The notes: generated from the letters alone by a model not told the origin. A stretch of 64,000 nucleotides of DNA from Stenotrophomonas sepilia (GCF_003244875.1 NZ_LXXZ01000026.1:124001-188000); one strand, 5' to 3'; counted from the stretch's first letter, positions 19,720-32,703 are shown. Translations and numbers: made by a program.

Positions 19720-20397
19720 TTAGTCGAGCATGCCAGACAGCAGCGGCACGAACGTGACCGGCGCCAGCACGCGTTGTTCGATGCTGCCATCGGGCTTGCG
19801 GTCCAGCTGCACCAGCGACTGTCCGCCCGGGCCACCCACCGGCGCCACCAGGCGCCCCCCTTCAGCCAGCTGCCCGACCAGTTCATCGACCAGTGCAGGC
19901 GCCGCGGCGGTGACCACGATGGCATCGAACGGACCGTGCTCGGCCCATCCGGCGCGACCGTCGTCATGCTTGGTGCGGATGTTCATGCCCAGTGCGCGGA
20001 AGCGCTTGCGTGCCTGCCGCAACAGGTCACCGATTCGCTCCACGGTGTAGACCTCCAGGCCCAGCGCGCCCAGGATGGCGGCCTGGTAGCCCGAGCCGGT
20101 GCCGACTTCCAGCACGCGCTTCGGCGCGACCTGGAGCACTGCCTCGGTCATCCGGGCGACCACCCAGGGCTGCGAGATGGTCTGGCCATGGCCGATCGGC
20201 AGCGCGGTGTCCTCATAGGCACGCGAGGCCAGTGCTTCATCGATGAACAGGTGGCGCGGCACTACCCGGATTGCGTTCAAGGTGGACTCGTCGACGATGC
20301 CAGCTTCGCGCAGGCGATCGACCAGACGGTCACGCACGCGCTGCGAGGTCATGCCGATGCCGACAGCTTCCGGCTGCAGTCGCAGGCGTGGACTCAT
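19720..20397 (-). CDS. pcm: Protein-L-isoaspartate O-methyltransferase
   Basis: 225 aa. Repairs isoaspartyl residues in damaged proteins using SAM. Motif I is [15 protein letters not shown] (about 90-104), preceded by the PCMT block [21 protein letters not shown] and followed by AIVVTAAAP and [13 protein letters not shown]. The start [13 protein letters not shown] overlaps the surE stop by 4 bp (ATGA). Confidence 0.96.
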   Translation of the reverse strand: MSPRLRLQPEAVGIGMTSQRVRDRLVDRLREAGIVDESTLNAIRVVPRHLFIDEALASRAYEDTALPIGHGQTISQPWVVARMTEAVLQVAPKRVLEVGTGSGYQAAILGALGLEVYTVERIGDLLRQARKRFRALGMNIRTKHDDGRAGWAEHGPFDAIVVTAAAPALVDELVGQLAEGGRLVAPVGGPGGQSLVQLDRKPDGSIEQRVLAPVTFVPLLSGMLD

Positions 20398-21173
20398 GCC
20401 GGCCGGTCCAGCGCGGCGCTGAGGCCACCCACCCAGCTGGCCACTTTCTCCAGCGCCTGGTAGCGGGTCAGGTCCACCTGGATCGGGGTGATCGAGATGT
20501 GGCCGGTGCGCACCGCGTGGAAGTCGGTGCCCGGGCCGGAGTCCTGCTCGCGCCCGGCCGGGCCGATCCAGTACACCTCGTTGCCGCGCGGATCCTTCTG
20601 CGCGATGCAGCCTTCGGCACGATGGCGGTTGCCGAGGCGGGTGACCTCGAAGCCCTTGACCTCGCTCCACGGCAGATCCGGCACGTTGACGTTGAGGATG
20701 GTGTCGGCCGGCAGCGGATCGGCCTTGAGCCGGGCGACGATCTCCACTGCGGCACGCGCGGCGGTGTCGAAGTGCTTCGGATCGTGGTTGCGGGTGACCA
20801 GCGAGACCGCCACCGCCGGCAGGCCGAGGAAGCGGCCTTCCATCGCCGCCGAGACGGTGCCGGAATAGATCACGTCGTCGCCGAGGTTGGCGGCGTTGTT
20901 GATGCCTGACACGACGATGTCCGGCTCGAATTCAAGCAGGCCGGTCAGCGCCAGATGCACGCAGTCGGTCGGCGTGCCCGCCACCGAGACGGTGTAATGG
21001 TCGATGCGCTTGAGCCGGATCGGCAGGTCCAGGGTCAGCGAGTTGCTGGCACCGGAGCGATCGCGGTCAGGCGCGACCACCGTGACTTCGTGTCCGGCCT
21101 CGCGCAGGACCGAAGCAAGCATCCGGATGCCTGCGGCGTCGACACCATCGTCATTACTGACCAGGATTCGCAT
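20394..21173 (-). CDS. surE: 5'/3'-nucleotidase SurE
   Basis: 259 aa. The N-terminus [16 protein letters not shown] carries the metal-binding Asp pair; other family blocks are [57 protein letters not shown] and NVNVPDL. It dephosphorylates nucleoside monophosphates and exopolyphosphate under stress. It begins the surE-pcm-yqaA-nlpD unit and is divergent from the Smr gene. Confidence 0.97.
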   Translation of the reverse strand: MRILVSNDDGVDAAGIRMLASVLREAGHEVTVVAPDRDRSGASNSLTLDLPIRLKRIDHYTVSVAGTPTDCVHLALTGLLEFEPDIVVSGINNAANLGDDVIYSGTVSAAMEGRFLGLPAVAVSLVTRNHDPKHFDTAARAAVEIVARLKADPLPADTILNVNVPDLPWSEVKGFEVTRLGNRHRAEGCIAQKDPRGNEVYWIGPAGREQDSGPGTDFHAVRTGHISITPIQVDLTRYQALEKVASWVGGLSAALDRPA

Positions 21174-21382
21174 CTTCGATTTAACCGCTTGATTTTCCAA
21201 GAATTCGATTCCGTCACCGTGCAGTGTGGGCGGGACCGTCGTACTCCCCTGCGGAAGCCGTCGACCCTGCAAGGGCATCGTCTATTGTGCCGCATGCGAG
21301 CCGCCGGTCCTACCCTGCCGGCGGTCACGACCGACATCGAGCCGTCATAGGCAGACCCGCGCCGGCGGTTTACCCTGTGCGC

Positions 21383-21922
21383 ATGTCGCACCCTGAAGAC
21401 GAAGATCCGGCCGCGCTGTTCCGTGCGGCCATCGGTGAAGTGACGCCGCTGCGCAAGGATGCCGAACCGGCGCCTGCTGCGCCCCGGCCGAAGCCGCGCG
21501 CACGCATGGCCGAACGCGACGACGCCGAAGCCGCGGGCGAGTTCGCCCGGCTGCTGCGCGACAGTACGCCGCTGGAAGCGGGCGACGTGGCCAGCTACCG
21601 CCGCGACAACCTGCCACCGCGCCTGTTCCAGCGTCTCAAGCGCGGCCAGTATTCGGTGCAGGATGAGCTGGACCTGCACGGCGCCACCGCCGCGCAGGCG
21701 GAAACCCTGCTGCGCCAGTTCCTGCTGGAAGCGCATGCACACGAGTATGGCTGCGTGCGCATCATCCACGGCAAGGGCCTGCAATCCGATGGCGGTGCAC
21801 CGGTGCTGAAGAACCTGGTCGATCGTCTGCTGCGGCTGCGCAACGACGTGCTGGCGTTTCATTCGGCGCCGGCCGGGCAAGGCGGCACCGGCGCGGTGCT
21901 GGTGCTGCTGGCACGGCGTTGA
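21383..21922 (+). CDS. Smr-domain protein (SmrA-like putative nuclease)
   Basis: 179 aa. The first 90 residues are acidic and Pro-rich with DDAEAAGEFARLLRDSTPLE; the Smr domain begins QYSVQDELDLHGATAAQAETLL (about 100) and ends with CVRIIHGKGL and GGTGAVLVLLARR. The DLHG and HGKG motifs are those of nicking nucleases of the small MutS-related family. The MSHPEDED start is used because sequence upstream lacks domain features. It ends at a strong shared terminator. Confidence 0.9.
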   Translation: MSHPEDEDPAALFRAAIGEVTPLRKDAEPAPAAPRPKPRARMAERDDAEAAGEFARLLRDSTPLEAGDVASYRRDNLPPRLFQRLKRGQYSVQDELDLHGATAAQAETLLRQFLLEAHAHEYGCVRIIHGKGLQSDGGAPVLKNLVDRLLRLRNDVLAFHSAPAGQGGTGAVLVLLARR

Positions 21923-21928
21923 GAAACA

Positions 21929-21989
21929 GGGACGGAGGGAATCAAGTCGTTTGTGCCACAAACGACTTGATTCCCTCCGTCCCCTTTTT
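21929..21989 (+). terminator. Long-stem bidirectional terminator
   Basis: A near-perfect stem of about 26 bp (GGGACGGAGGGAATCAAGTC and its complement) with a short TGTGCCACA apex is followed by CCTTTTT on the plus strand; the minus strand exits into TGTTTCT. It separates the convergent Smr and truD genes. Confidence 0.9.
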
Positions 21990-21992
21990 CTA

Positions 21993-23024
21993 TCAGGCCT
22001 GCGCGGCGTCTTCGACGGGGCCGAGTTCGTGCAGCACGGCGGTGGCGTAGCAGCCCGGCGGCAACGCGAACGAGAGTTCCAGTACATCACTGGCCAGCCA
22101 CTGATGCTGCAGCAATGCCGGGCGCAGGCGCAGCGCGCGGCGCTCCTGCTTCAGCCGTGCGTCTTCCAGGCCAGCGCGCAGCGCGTTCGATTCCTCGTCG
22201 TCCAGCGCGGCCAGCTCCAGCTCACGTGCAGCGTCGGCGCTGCGCAGCTCGCCTTCGCCCCACAGCGGAGCGCTGGGATGGATGTCGAAACGCGCCAGGC
22301 GCTCGGCCAGCACGTCGGTGTAGGGTTCGGGGCCGAACACGCTGCGGCTGCCATCGAGCATCCACACTTCACCGTCCAGCGGTTGATCCCAGTTGCCCTG
22401 CTCCACGCGCGCGGCGAGCACACGATTGAACAGCGCCGAGCGGGCGGCTGACAGCAGCAGCGAACGCTGGTCCTTGCGCATGCGGCGGCCACCGAACATC
22501 GCCAATGCCGCCGGCACGTTGCCGCCGTCGCGGCCGAAGCGCTGCTCGCCAAACCAGTTCGGCAAGCCGCGCCCGGCGATCTGCTGCAGGCGCTCGCTGA
22601 TCGCCGCAGCATCGCCCTGCACCTCGCGCAGCACCAGCCTGAAGCGGTTGCCGGCCAGTGCACCACGCTGCAGCTTGCGGTTGTGCCAGGTCGCTTCGAG
22701 CACTTCGATCTCGTCACTGGCCAGCTCGGCCAGGTCCGGCGCGATGCGCTTGGGCAGGTGCACGCTGAAACGCTGGGTGGTGACCGCATGGCGATCCTTC
22801 ATGCCTGCGTAGCTCACCGCCATTTCCGGCAGGCCCGCCCACTTGGCCAGCAGCTTGGCCACATGCACGGTGTTGGCGCCGCGCTTGCGGATGTGCAGCA
22901 GCAGGTGCTCGCCTTCACCGGTGGCCTCGAACGCCGGCAGTTCATCCACCTGGAAATCGTCCGGCGTGGTGCGGATGCGCGCCGTCAACAGCGGCGCACC
23001 AAACGCCAACGGCAGCGGGATCAT
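21993..23024 (-). CDS. truD: tRNA pseudouridine(13) synthase TruD
   Basis: 343 aa. The catalytic Asp is in [11 protein letters not shown] (Asp77), preceded by [31 protein letters not shown], and the family blocks GNRFRLVLR and [13 protein letters not shown] are present. It makes pseudouridine 13 in tRNA-Glu. Its start overlaps the ispF stop by 4 bp, as in the common ispD-ispF-truD-surE order, but here surE is split off by the terminator and Smr gene. Confidence 0.97.
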   Translation of the reverse strand: MIPLPLAFGAPLLTARIRTTPDDFQVDELPAFEATGEGEHLLLHIRKRGANTVHVAKLLAKWAGLPEMAVSYAGMKDRHAVTTQRFSVHLPKRIAPDLAELASDEIEVLEATWHNRKLQRGALAGNRFRLVLREVQGDAAAISERLQQIAGRGLPNWFGEQRFGRDGGNVPAALAMFGGRRMRKDQRSLLLSAARSALFNRVLAARVEQGNWDQPLDGEVWMLDGSRSVFGPEPYTDVLAERLARFDIHPSAPLWGEGELRSADAARELELAALDDEESNALRAGLEDARLKQERRALRLRPALLQHQWLASDVLELSFALPPGCYATAVLHELGPVEDAAQA

Positions 23025-23518
23025 GCCGCCACCAGCAACACGACCGCCTGCGCGGCGATGCCTTCACTGCGGCCGGTGAAGCCCAGCTTCTCCGAGGTGG
23101 TGGCCTTGACGCTGACCGCGTCCAGCGGCAGCTGCAGCAACCCACCAATGCGCTCACGCATGGCCAGCGCATGCGGGCCAACCTTCGGCCGCTCGCAGAT
23201 CACGGTGATGTCGGTGTTGCCAACGCGCCAGCCACGCTCGCGCAGCAGGCTGTCGCAATGGCGCACGAAATCGCTGCTGTCGGCGCCCTTCCAGCGATCA
23301 TCGCTCGGCGGGAAATGCTGGCCGATGTCGCCCAGTGCCAACGCACCGAGCATCGCATCGCACAAGGCGTGCAGGATCACGTCACCGTCGCTGTGCGCCA
23401 GCACGCCGCAGCTGTGCGGCACGTTCACCCCGCCGAGCATGATGTGATCGCCTTCACCGAAGGCATGGACGTCGTAACCCTGGCCGATACGGACGGGCGG
23501 GAACGGTGCGGTGCTCAT
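23021..23518 (-). CDS. ispF: 2-C-methyl-D-erythritol 2,4-cyclodiphosphate synthase
   Basis: 165 aa trimeric zinc enzyme of the MEP isoprenoid pathway. Metal ligands are visible in GYDVHAF (Asp16, His18) and [16 protein letters not shown] and [11 protein letters not shown] line the active site, and [20 protein letters not shown] closes the C-terminus. It is 34 nt downstream of ispD and overlaps truD. Confidence 0.97.
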   Translation of the reverse strand: MSTAPFPPVRIGQGYDVHAFGEGDHIMLGGVNVPHSCGVLAHSDGDVILHALCDAMLGALALGDIGQHFPPSDDRWKGADSSDFVRHCDSLLRERGWRVGNTDITVICERPKVGPHALAMRERIGGLLQLPLDAVSVKATTSEKLGFTGRSEGIAAQAVVLLVAA

Positions 23519-23552
23519 GGATGCAGCCCTTGCAGCAGGGCCGCGCAGGCAG

Positions 23553-24251
23553 TCAGCCGGCGCGGCGGGAAAGTACGAATTCGAACCGGTCCAGATCGGC
23601 CGGGGTGGTGACCTTGAAGTTGTCCTCGCTGCCTTCCACCAGCAGCGGGCGCTGGCCCTGGCGCTCCATGGCCATGGCCTCGTCGGTGACTTCAACACCG
23701 GCAGCGGCGGCGTCAGACAGCGCGCGGCTGAGCTGGTGGCGGCGGAACAGCTGTGGTGTCAGCGCACGCCACAGCCGCTCGCGCGGTTCGGTGCCATCGA
23801 TGCCACCGTCGTCGCCCGCACGCTTGAGGGTGTCGCGCACCGGTGCGGCCAGGATCGCCCCGACCGGATCGGCACGCCCGACTTCAAGCAGGCGGCCAAG
23901 ATCAGCCAGCGACAGGTTGGGTCGCGCGGCGTCGTGGACCAGCACGAATTCGTCGGCGCGCACCGAGTCCGGCAGTGCCTGCAGCCCGGCCAGCACCGAG
24001 GCGGCACGGGTCGCGCCACCGATGCAGGTCAGTACCGGTTTGCCGGCCCATTCGCTCCAGCCCGGCCAGTCGCCATCGTCCTGGCCGATCACCACCATTG
24101 CGCCGGCCACGGCCGGATGCGCCAGCAGCGCGTCCAGGGTATGGGCGAGCAGGATCTGCCCGCCCGCCTGCAGGTACTGCTTGGGCAGCGGCGCACCAAA
24201 GCGAGCGCCACGGCCGGCAGCCGGAACCACCACCCAGATCGCCGCGCTCAT
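23553..24251 (-). CDS. ispD: 2-C-methyl-D-erythritol 4-phosphate cytidylyltransferase
   Basis: 232 aa. Couples MEP with CTP. The nucleotide-binding start is [20 protein letters not shown] (about 8-27); [19 protein letters not shown] and the [16 protein letters not shown]-terminus match the family. The start overlaps the ftsB stop by 4 bp. Confidence 0.97.
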   Translation of the reverse strand: MSAAIWVVVPAAGRGARFGAPLPKQYLQAGGQILLAHTLDALLAHPAVAGAMVVIGQDDGDWPGWSEWAGKPVLTCIGGATRAASVLAGLQALPDSVRADEFVLVHDAARPNLSLADLGRLLEVGRADPVGAILAAPVRDTLKRAGDDGGIDGTEPRERLWRALTPQLFRRHQLSRALSDAAAAGVEVTDEAMAMERQGQRPLLVEGSEDNFKVTTPADLDRFEFVLSRRAG

Positions 24252-24601
24252 GGCACGTCCGCCGGGTGATCGCCGGCCTGGACAGTGACGCCTGCAGCGG
24301 GCTGCGCCGGACGGACCGGCGCATCCTCAACCACGCGGTAGAACTTCTCGCCGGGCTTGATCATGCCCAGCTCGCTGCGCGCGCGTTCCTCGATGGCGGA
24401 CTGGCCTTCCTTGAGGTCCTTCACTTCGGCGGCCAGCGCGTCGTTGCGCTGCTGCAGGCCCTCATTGTCCCGTTCCTGGTTGGCGACCTGGGCTTCGAGC
24501 ATCATCACTTCACCCGAATTGCCCGGACCGAACCAGAAGCGGTACTGCAGCCAGCCCAGCAACAGGGCCAGCACCAGCAGCATCCAGCGCCAGTCGCGCA
24601 T
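24248..24601 (-). CDS. ftsB: Cell-division protein FtsB
   Basis: 117 aa. Short cytoplasmic N-terminus, one membrane helix ([20 protein letters not shown]), then a periplasmic coiled coil ([20 protein letters not shown]...) and the family motif [23 protein letters not shown]. It forms the FtsQLB divisome complex. The C-terminal Pro/Ala/Val tail (residues 95-117) is longer than in E. coli FtsB. It follows eno by 4 nt. Confidence 0.96.
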   Translation of the reverse strand: MRDWRWMLLVLALLLGWLQYRFWFGPGNSGEVMMLEAQVANQERDNEGLQQRNDALAAEVKDLKEGQSAIEERARSELGMIKPGEKFYRVVEDAPVRPAQPAAGVTVQAGDHPADVP

Positions 24602-24605
24602 CGGC

Positions 24606-25994
<1,389 letters not shown>

Positions 25995-26324
25995 TCAGGC
26001 CAGAGTGGCCCCGATCACCATCAGGATCAACGACACCAGTACCACCAGCAGGCCACCGGCAATGGCGGCCAATACGCCGCCGCGGCGGCAACGCCAGGCC
26101 ATCACCATCGCCACCAGGCTGCCAACAAAGGACAGCACGAGCATGGTCAGTGCAGCCAGGATCCAGTACTGCATGGCCTGCATGCCATGGCTGCCATCCC
26201 CGGGCGAACCGAAACTGGCGGCGAAGGCGAATACAGCTGCCATCAGGCCGGCCCAGGCAAGAACAGCCAGCGCCAGCGCGATCAGGCCCCAGGGCCGATC
26301 ACGGGTTGCCAGGGTCGCATTCAT
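25995..26324 (-). CDS. Small membrane protein, paralogue of the next upstream gene
   Basis: 109 aa. MNATLATRDRPWGLIALALAVLAWAG begins a first helix, followed by a hydrophilic SFGSPGDGSHGMQAMQYW loop and three more helices, ending LILMVIGATLA. The RPWGLxALxLAV start and PGDGS loop recur in the adjacent gene, so the two are a tandem duplication. No function recognised. The start overlaps the upstream stop by one base (TGATG). Confidence 0.75.
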   Translation of the reverse strand: MNATLATRDRPWGLIALALAVLAWAGLMAAVFAFAASFGSPGDGSHGMQAMQYWILAALTMLVLSFVGSLVAMVMAWRCRRGGVLAAIAGGLLVVLVSLILMVIGATLA

Positions 26325-26653
26325 CAGAACAGCCCGTAGAACAGGGCACCAAGCCACAGCGACAGCAGGACGATCGCCAACCCGGCGGCCACCTTGCCAC
26401 GGTTCAGGCGCCAGGCCAGTACGGCGGCAGCGACGCACCCCACGGCGCCGACCAGCTCTGCCACCAGCAGCGCAATGAAGTACGCCCGAAGATCGGGCGC
26501 GCTGCTGCCATCACCCGGTGGCCGCACCGATGCAGCACCGATCAGCACCAGGCAGAACATGCCCACGGTGAACACCACGGACAGCCCCAGCGCGAGCAGA
26601 CCCCACGGCCACTGTCTCCAGTGCCGGCGGTGACGCTGGGTTTCCAGCGCCAT
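26324..26653 (-). CDS. Small membrane protein, tandem paralogue
   Basis: 109 aa, the same length as its downstream neighbour. MALETQRHRRHWRQWPWGLLALGLSVVF opens with a basic N-terminus, then four helices with the loop RPPGDGSSAPDLRAYF aligning with SPGDGSHGMQAMQYW of the paralogue. The start MALETQ lies 14 nt after kdsA stops. It is translationally coupled to the next gene. Function unknown; position in the pyrG-kdsA-eno cluster suggests constant expression. Confidence 0.75.
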   Translation of the reverse strand: MALETQRHRRHWRQWPWGLLALGLSVVFTVGMFCLVLIGAASVRPPGDGSSAPDLRAYFIALLVAELVGAVGCVAAAVLAWRLNRGKVAAGLAIVLLSLWLGALFYGLF

Positions 26654-26667
26654 CCACGGGTCACGAC

Positions 26668-27498
26668 TCACGCGAAGCGCGAGAAACCGTGCTTCTTGGT
26701 CACCGCGTCGAGTTCCATCAGGGTCTCGAGCAGGGCCTCCATCTGGTCCAGCGGCCACGCGTTGGGACCATCGGACAGCGCCTTGGACGGGTCCGGATGA
26801 GTCTCGGCGAACAGGCCGGAGATGCCCACCGCCACGGCGGCACGGGCCAGCACCGGCACGTGCTCACGCTGGCCACCGGAACTGGTGCCCTGCCCGCCCG
26901 GCAGCTGCACCGAATGGGTGGCGTCGAACACCACCGGGCAACCGGTCTCGCGCATCACCGCCAGCGAACGCATGTCGCTGACCAGGTTGTTGTAGCCGAA
27001 GCTGGCACCGCGCTCGCAGACCATGATCTGCTCGTTGCCGGTGGCCTTGGCCTTCTCCACGACCGGCTTCATGTCCCACGGCGCCAGGAACTGGCCCTTC
27101 TTGATGTTGACCGGCTTGCCGGCCGAGCACACTTTGCGGATGAAGTCGGTCTGGCGGACCAGGAAGGCCGGGGTCTGCAGCACATCCACCACCGAGGCCA
27201 CTTCATCCATCGGAGTGTACTCGTGGACGTCGGTCAGCACCGGCACGCCGATCTGCTTCCTGACCTCGGCCAGGACCTTCAGGCCCTCTTCCATGCCCGG
27301 GCCACGGAACGCGGTGCCCGAAGTACGGTTGGCCTTGTCGAAGCTGGACTTGAAGATGAAGTTGACGCCGAGCTTGTCGGTGATCTCCTTCAACTTGCCG
27401 GCGGTATCGAGCTGCAGCTGCATCGACTCGATCACGCAGGGGCCGGCGATCAGGAACAGGGGCTGGTCCAGCCCGACCTCGAATCCACACAGTTTCAT
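26668..27498 (-). CDS. kdsA: 3-deoxy-8-phosphooctulonate synthase
   Basis: 276 aa. Condenses arabinose-5-phosphate with PEP to make Kdo-8-P for LPS. Motifs [44 protein letters not shown]-like [28 protein letters not shown] and [16 protein letters not shown] are present. The metal-independent or dependent class was not resolved. It follows pyrG by 89 nt. Confidence 0.97.
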   Translation of the reverse strand: MKLCGFEVGLDQPLFLIAGPCVIESMQLQLDTAGKLKEITDKLGVNFIFKSSFDKANRTSGTAFRGPGMEEGLKVLAEVRKQIGVPVLTDVHEYTPMDEVASVVDVLQTPAFLVRQTDFIRKVCSAGKPVNIKKGQFLAPWDMKPVVEKAKATGNEQIMVCERGASFGYNNLVSDMRSLAVMRETGCPVVFDATHSVQLPGGQGTSSGGQREHVPVLARAAVAVGISGLFAETHPDPSKALSDGPNAWPLDQMEALLETLMELDAVTKKHGFSRFA

Positions 27499-27587
27499 GG
27501 CGTTTCCTTGTTGTCCGCAGCACCGGCCGGGCCGGTGCGCTGGGGGTTGAAGCATGCAGGATGGGGGCCGAAGCCCCCATTCACAAG

Positions 27588-29510
<1,923 letters not shown>

Positions 29511-29523
29511 TTACTCCCGGAAA

Positions 29524-29552
29524 GCCATAGTTTACAGATTGATGGGCGCCAA
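29524..29552 (-). promoter_or_regulatory. Candidate promoter for pyrG
   Basis: On the minus strand TTGGCG and TATGGC are separated by 17 bp, about 270 nt upstream of the pyrG start. It lies in the 334-bp region between pyrG and the small-protein terminator; apart from this and the terminator, nothing else is recognisable there. Confidence 0.45.
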
Positions 29553-29578
29553 CCCAAGGGGCAGTTGCGGCCGTCACT

Positions 29579-29607
29579 CAAAAGAAACGCCCCGCTGGGC
29601 GGGGCGT
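29579..29607 (-). terminator. Rho-independent terminator after the 77-aa gene
   Basis: ACGCCCCGC-CCA-GCGGGGCGT on the minus strand, followed by TTCTTTT. It lies 46 nt past the stop of the small secreted-protein gene. Confidence 0.9.
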
Positions 29608-29652
29608 CGGGGGGCGAATCCCTTGCGGCAAGGGCTTCGGAGGGCGGAAGAA

Positions 29653-29886
29653 TTACTTCTTCTTCCGCGCCTCTTCTTCCTCTTCCTGCTGCGGGGCCGG
29701 CTGGCCCTGCGCCTTCATTTCGGCATTGGCCTGGGCGCGGCGCTTGGCCTTGGCATCGGCTTCGGCCTGCGCCTTGTCGGCCTGGCCACCCTGCTGCGGG
29801 GCCGGCTGGCCGGCGTTCTGCGCCACCACCAGCGGCACTGCAACGGCGGCAGCGGCCAGGATCGCAATGGTCAGCAACTTCTTCAT
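29653..29886 (-). CDS. Small secreted low-complexity protein
   Basis: 77 aa. A clear signal peptide (MKKLLTIAILAAAAVAVPLVVA-Q) precedes a 55-residue Gln/Ala/Lys/Glu-rich tail with repeated GQPAPQQ blocks (two copies) and the ending EEEEEARKKK. AGGAGG sits 5-6 nt before the ATG and an independent terminator follows, so this is very likely a real monocistronic gene. I recognise no family; a periplasmic or surface intrinsically disordered peptide is the most that can be said. Confidence 0.75.
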   Translation of the reverse strand: MKKLLTIAILAAAAVAVPLVVAQNAGQPAPQQGGQADKAQAEADAKAKRRAQANAEMKAQGQPAPQQEEEEEARKKK

Positions 29887-30058
29887 GAGGTCCTCCTCGC
29901 GGTATGGCTTGGATGTTTCGACCCAACGGGGGTCGCCGGCATTCAGATTCCAGCGGCTGCCATTTTACCCCCTCCCCGCCGCCGAGGCTGAACCGCAGGC
30001 GTGCAAAATCCCGTGCCAGACCCCACACTTGCCCGTCGCTCCAAGCTTTCGAAGACAG

Positions 30059-31948
30059 ATGAACGCCCGCTATAACGCCGCCGATATTGAAGTCCTGTCC
30101 GGCCTTGACCCGGTCAAGCGCCGTCCCGGCATGTATACCGACACCGCGCGCCCGAACCACCTGGCGCAGGAAGTGATCGACAACTCGGTGGACGAGGCCC
30201 TCGCCGGCCACGCCCGCTCGATCGAGATCACCCTGTACAAGGACGGCAGCGTGGAGGTCAGCGATGACGGCCGCGGCATGCCAGTGGACATCCATCCGGA
30301 GGAGAAGATCCCGGGTGTCGAGCTGATCCTCACCCGCCTGCACGCAGGCGGCAAGTTCAGCAACAACAACTACACCTTCTCCGGCGGCCTGCACGGCGTC
30401 GGCGTCAGCGTGGTCAATGCGCTGTCGACCCTGGTGGAGGTGCACATCAAGCGCGACGGTGCCGAACACCGCATCACCTTCCGCAACGGCGACCGTGCCA
30501 CGCCGCTGGAAGTGGTCGGCAGCGTCGGCAAGAAGAACACCGGTACCCGCGTGCGCTTCTGGCCGGACCCGAAGTACTTCGATACGCCGAAGTTCGCGGT
30601 GCGCGCGCTCAAGCACCTGCTGCGCGCCAAGGCCGTGCTGTGCCCGGGCCTGACTGTGAAGCTGACCGATGAAGCCACCGGTGAAGTCGATACCTGGTAC
30701 TACGAAGACGGCCTGCGCGATTACCTGAAGCTGGAGCTGGGTGATCGCGAGATGCTGCCGGCCGAGCTGTTCGTCGGCAGCCTGAAGAAGGACACCGAGG
30801 TCGTGGACTGGGCAGTGGCCTGGCTGCCGGAAGGCGAGCTGGTGCAGGAAAGCTACGTCAACCTGATCCCCACCGCCCAGCACGGCACCCACGTCAACGG
30901 CCTGCGTACTGGCCTGACCGAGGCGCTGCGCGAGTTCTGCGACTTCCGCAACCTGCTGCCGCGTGGCGTCAAGCTGGCCCCGGAAGACGTGTGGGACCGC
31001 GTGTCGTTCGTGCTGTCGCTGAAGATGACCGACCCGCAGTTCAGCGGCCAGACCAAGGAGCGCCTGTCCTCGCGCCAGGCGGCCGGCTTCATCGAAGGTG
31101 CCGCCCATGATGCCTTCAGCCTGCTGCTCAACCAGAATGTGGAGCTGGGCGAGAAGATCGCGCAGATCGCCATCGAGCGTGCCAGCGCGCGCCTGAAGAC
31201 CGAGAAGCTGGTCGTCCGCAAGAAGGTCACCCAGGGCCCGGCCCTGCCCGGCAAGTTGGCAGACTGCATCAGCCAGGACCTGTCGCGCACCGAGCTGTTC
31301 CTGGTGGAAGGTGACTCGGCAGGCGGCAGCGCCAAACAGGCCCGCGACAAGGATTTCCAGGCGATCATGCCGCTGCGTGGCAAGATCCTGAACACTTGGG
31401 AAGTCTCGTCCAACAGCGTGCTGGCCTCGGAGGAAGTACACAACCTGGCCATCGCCATCGGCTGCGATCCGGGGAAGGACGACATCAGTGGCCTGCGCTA
31501 CGGCAAGGTGATCATCCTGGCCGACGCGGACTCCGACGGCCTGCACATCGCAACGCTGCTGACCGCGCTGTTCCTGAAGCACTTCCCGGCGCTGGTCGAT
31601 GCCGGCCACGTGTTCGTGGCGATGCCGCCGCTGTTCCGCATCGACGTAGGCAAGCAGGTGTTCTATGCCTTGGACGAAGAAGAAAAGCGCTCGATGCTGG
31701 ACAAGATCGAACGCGAGAAGATCAAGGGCGCCATCAACGTGACCCGCTTCAAGGGCCTGGGCGAGATGAATCCGCCGCAGCTGCGCGAGTCGACCATCCA
31801 CCCGGATACGCGCCGCCTGGTACAGCTGACCGTGGACGATGGCGAGCAGACCCGCTCGCTGATGGACATGCTGCTGGCCAAGAAGCGCGCGTCCGACCGC
31901 AAGGGCTGGCTGGAGAGCAAGGGCGACCTGGCGTCGCTGGAAGTCTGA
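30059..31948 (+). CDS. parE: DNA topoisomerase IV subunit B
   Basis: 629 aa. N-terminal GHKL ATPase: EVIDNSVDEALAGHA, DGRGMPVDIH, GLHGVGVSVVNALS. Transducer domain, then TOPRIM starting LVEGDSAGGSAKQARDK with DADSDGLHIATLL, and the C-terminal FKGLGEMNPPQL. The length and the lack of the GyrB insertion support ParE over GyrB. It decatenates daughter chromosomes with ParC (not in window). The start MNARYNAADIEVL is canonical for the family; the 170 bp upstream carries no other feature. Confidence 0.97.
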   Translation: MNARYNAADIEVLSGLDPVKRRPGMYTDTARPNHLAQEVIDNSVDEALAGHARSIEITLYKDGSVEVSDDGRGMPVDIHPEEKIPGVELILTRLHAGGKFSNNNYTFSGGLHGVGVSVVNALSTLVEVHIKRDGAEHRITFRNGDRATPLEVVGSVGKKNTGTRVRFWPDPKYFDTPKFAVRALKHLLRAKAVLCPGLTVKLTDEATGEVDTWYYEDGLRDYLKLELGDREMLPAELFVGSLKKDTEVVDWAVAWLPEGELVQESYVNLIPTAQHGTHVNGLRTGLTEALREFCDFRNLLPRGVKLAPEDVWDRVSFVLSLKMTDPQFSGQTKERLSSRQAAGFIEGAAHDAFSLLLNQNVELGEKIAQIAIERASARLKTEKLVVRKKVTQGPALPGKLADCISQDLSRTELFLVEGDSAGGSAKQARDKDFQAIMPLRGKILNTWEVSSNSVLASEEVHNLAIAIGCDPGKDDISGLRYGKVIILADADSDGLHIATLLTALFLKHFPALVDAGHVFVAMPPLFRIDVGKQVFYALDEEEKRSMLDKIEREKIKGAINVTRFKGLGEMNPPQLRESTIHPDTRRLVQLTVDDGEQTRSLMDMLLAKKRASDRKGWLESKGDLASLEV

Positions 31949-31965
31949 TCCAGCCCCATCATCCG

Positions 31966-32041
31966 GTAGTGCCGGCCGCTGGCCGGCACCCTCGGCATCC
32001 GCGTGATCAGGGCAGATCCGCCGGCCAGCGGCCGGCACTAC
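31966..32041. repeat. Inverted pair of SMAG repeats
   Basis: 31966-31988 is GTAG-headed TGCCGGCCGCTGGCCGGCA on plus; 32020-32041 is a copy on minus with its GTAG at the outer end. The 31-bp spacer is unique. The pair lies just past parE. Confidence 0.85.
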
Positions 32042-32109
32042 CGGTTCATGCGCCCTTGGCATTACGCCGCCATCGGCAAACCCGGCGGAGCCATAATGCG
32101 CGTCCACCC

Positions 32110-32703
32110 GTGTGGACCATCGTATTGGCCAGCCACTCGTTGCTGTTCCCCGCCCTGCCGCTGCACAGCGCGCGGTTGGTGCTGAGCCCGATCCGCCGTG
32201 ACGACGCGGCCGCGCTGTTCGCGCTGCAATCCAATCCGGACGTGATGCGCTGGTGGAACCATCCGGCCTGGACACGACCGGCCGAAGCCCGCGAACAGAT
32301 CGACGACGACCTTGCCGCGCACGCGATCGGCACCCAATTGAAGCTGGCCCTGCGCGAATCACCCAACGGCCCACTGCTGGGCGTCTGCGTCGCATTCGCC
32401 ATTGATCGTGAGGCCATGCGGGCCGAGATCGGCTATCTGCTGGCGCCCGACCGCCAGGGCCAGGGCTACATGCATGAGGCCCTGCAGCAGATGCTGGGCT
32501 ATCTGTTCCGCACCTTGCACCTGCACCGCATCGAAGCCGAGATCGATCCACGCAACGTACCCTCGGCACATGTGCTTGACCGCCTCGGCTTCCACCGCGA
32601 GGGGGTGCTGCGCCAGCGCTGGCGCATCCAGGGCGAGCTTTCGGACTCGGCCGTCTATGGCTTGCTGGCCAACGACGAAGCGATAGCCGCCCTGCCCGTT
32701 TGA
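32110..32703 (+). CDS. GNAT-family N-acetyltransferase (RimJ/RimL type)
   Basis: About 197 aa. Core motifs: LHSARLVLSPIRRDDAAALFALQSNPDVMRWW at the N-terminus, acetyl-CoA loop LLAPDRQGQGYMHEAL (Q-x-x-G-x-G/A pattern) and the final EAEIDPRNVPSAHVLDRLGFHREGVL block typical of ribosomal-protein or peptide-terminal acetyltransferases. The start is uncertain: no in-frame ATG fits, the GTG at 32110 gives the longest reasonable protein, and a CATAAT hexamer 13 bp upstream would give a near-leaderless message. A TTG 10 codons later is an alternative. Confidence 0.82.
   Translation: MWTIVLASHSLLFPALPLHSARLVLSPIRRDDAAALFALQSNPDVMRWWNHPAWTRPAEAREQIDDDLAAHAIGTQLKLALRESPNGPLLGVCVAFAIDREAMRAEIGYLLAPDRQGQGYMHEALQQMLGYLFRTLHLHRIEAEIDPRNVPSAHVLDRLGFHREGVLRQRWRIQGELSDSAVYGLLANDEAIAALPV

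Noticed and set aside
21173-21383. Shared regulatory element between surE and Smr
   Set aside because: The 209-bp divergent gap shows no palindrome or clear promoter beyond chance.
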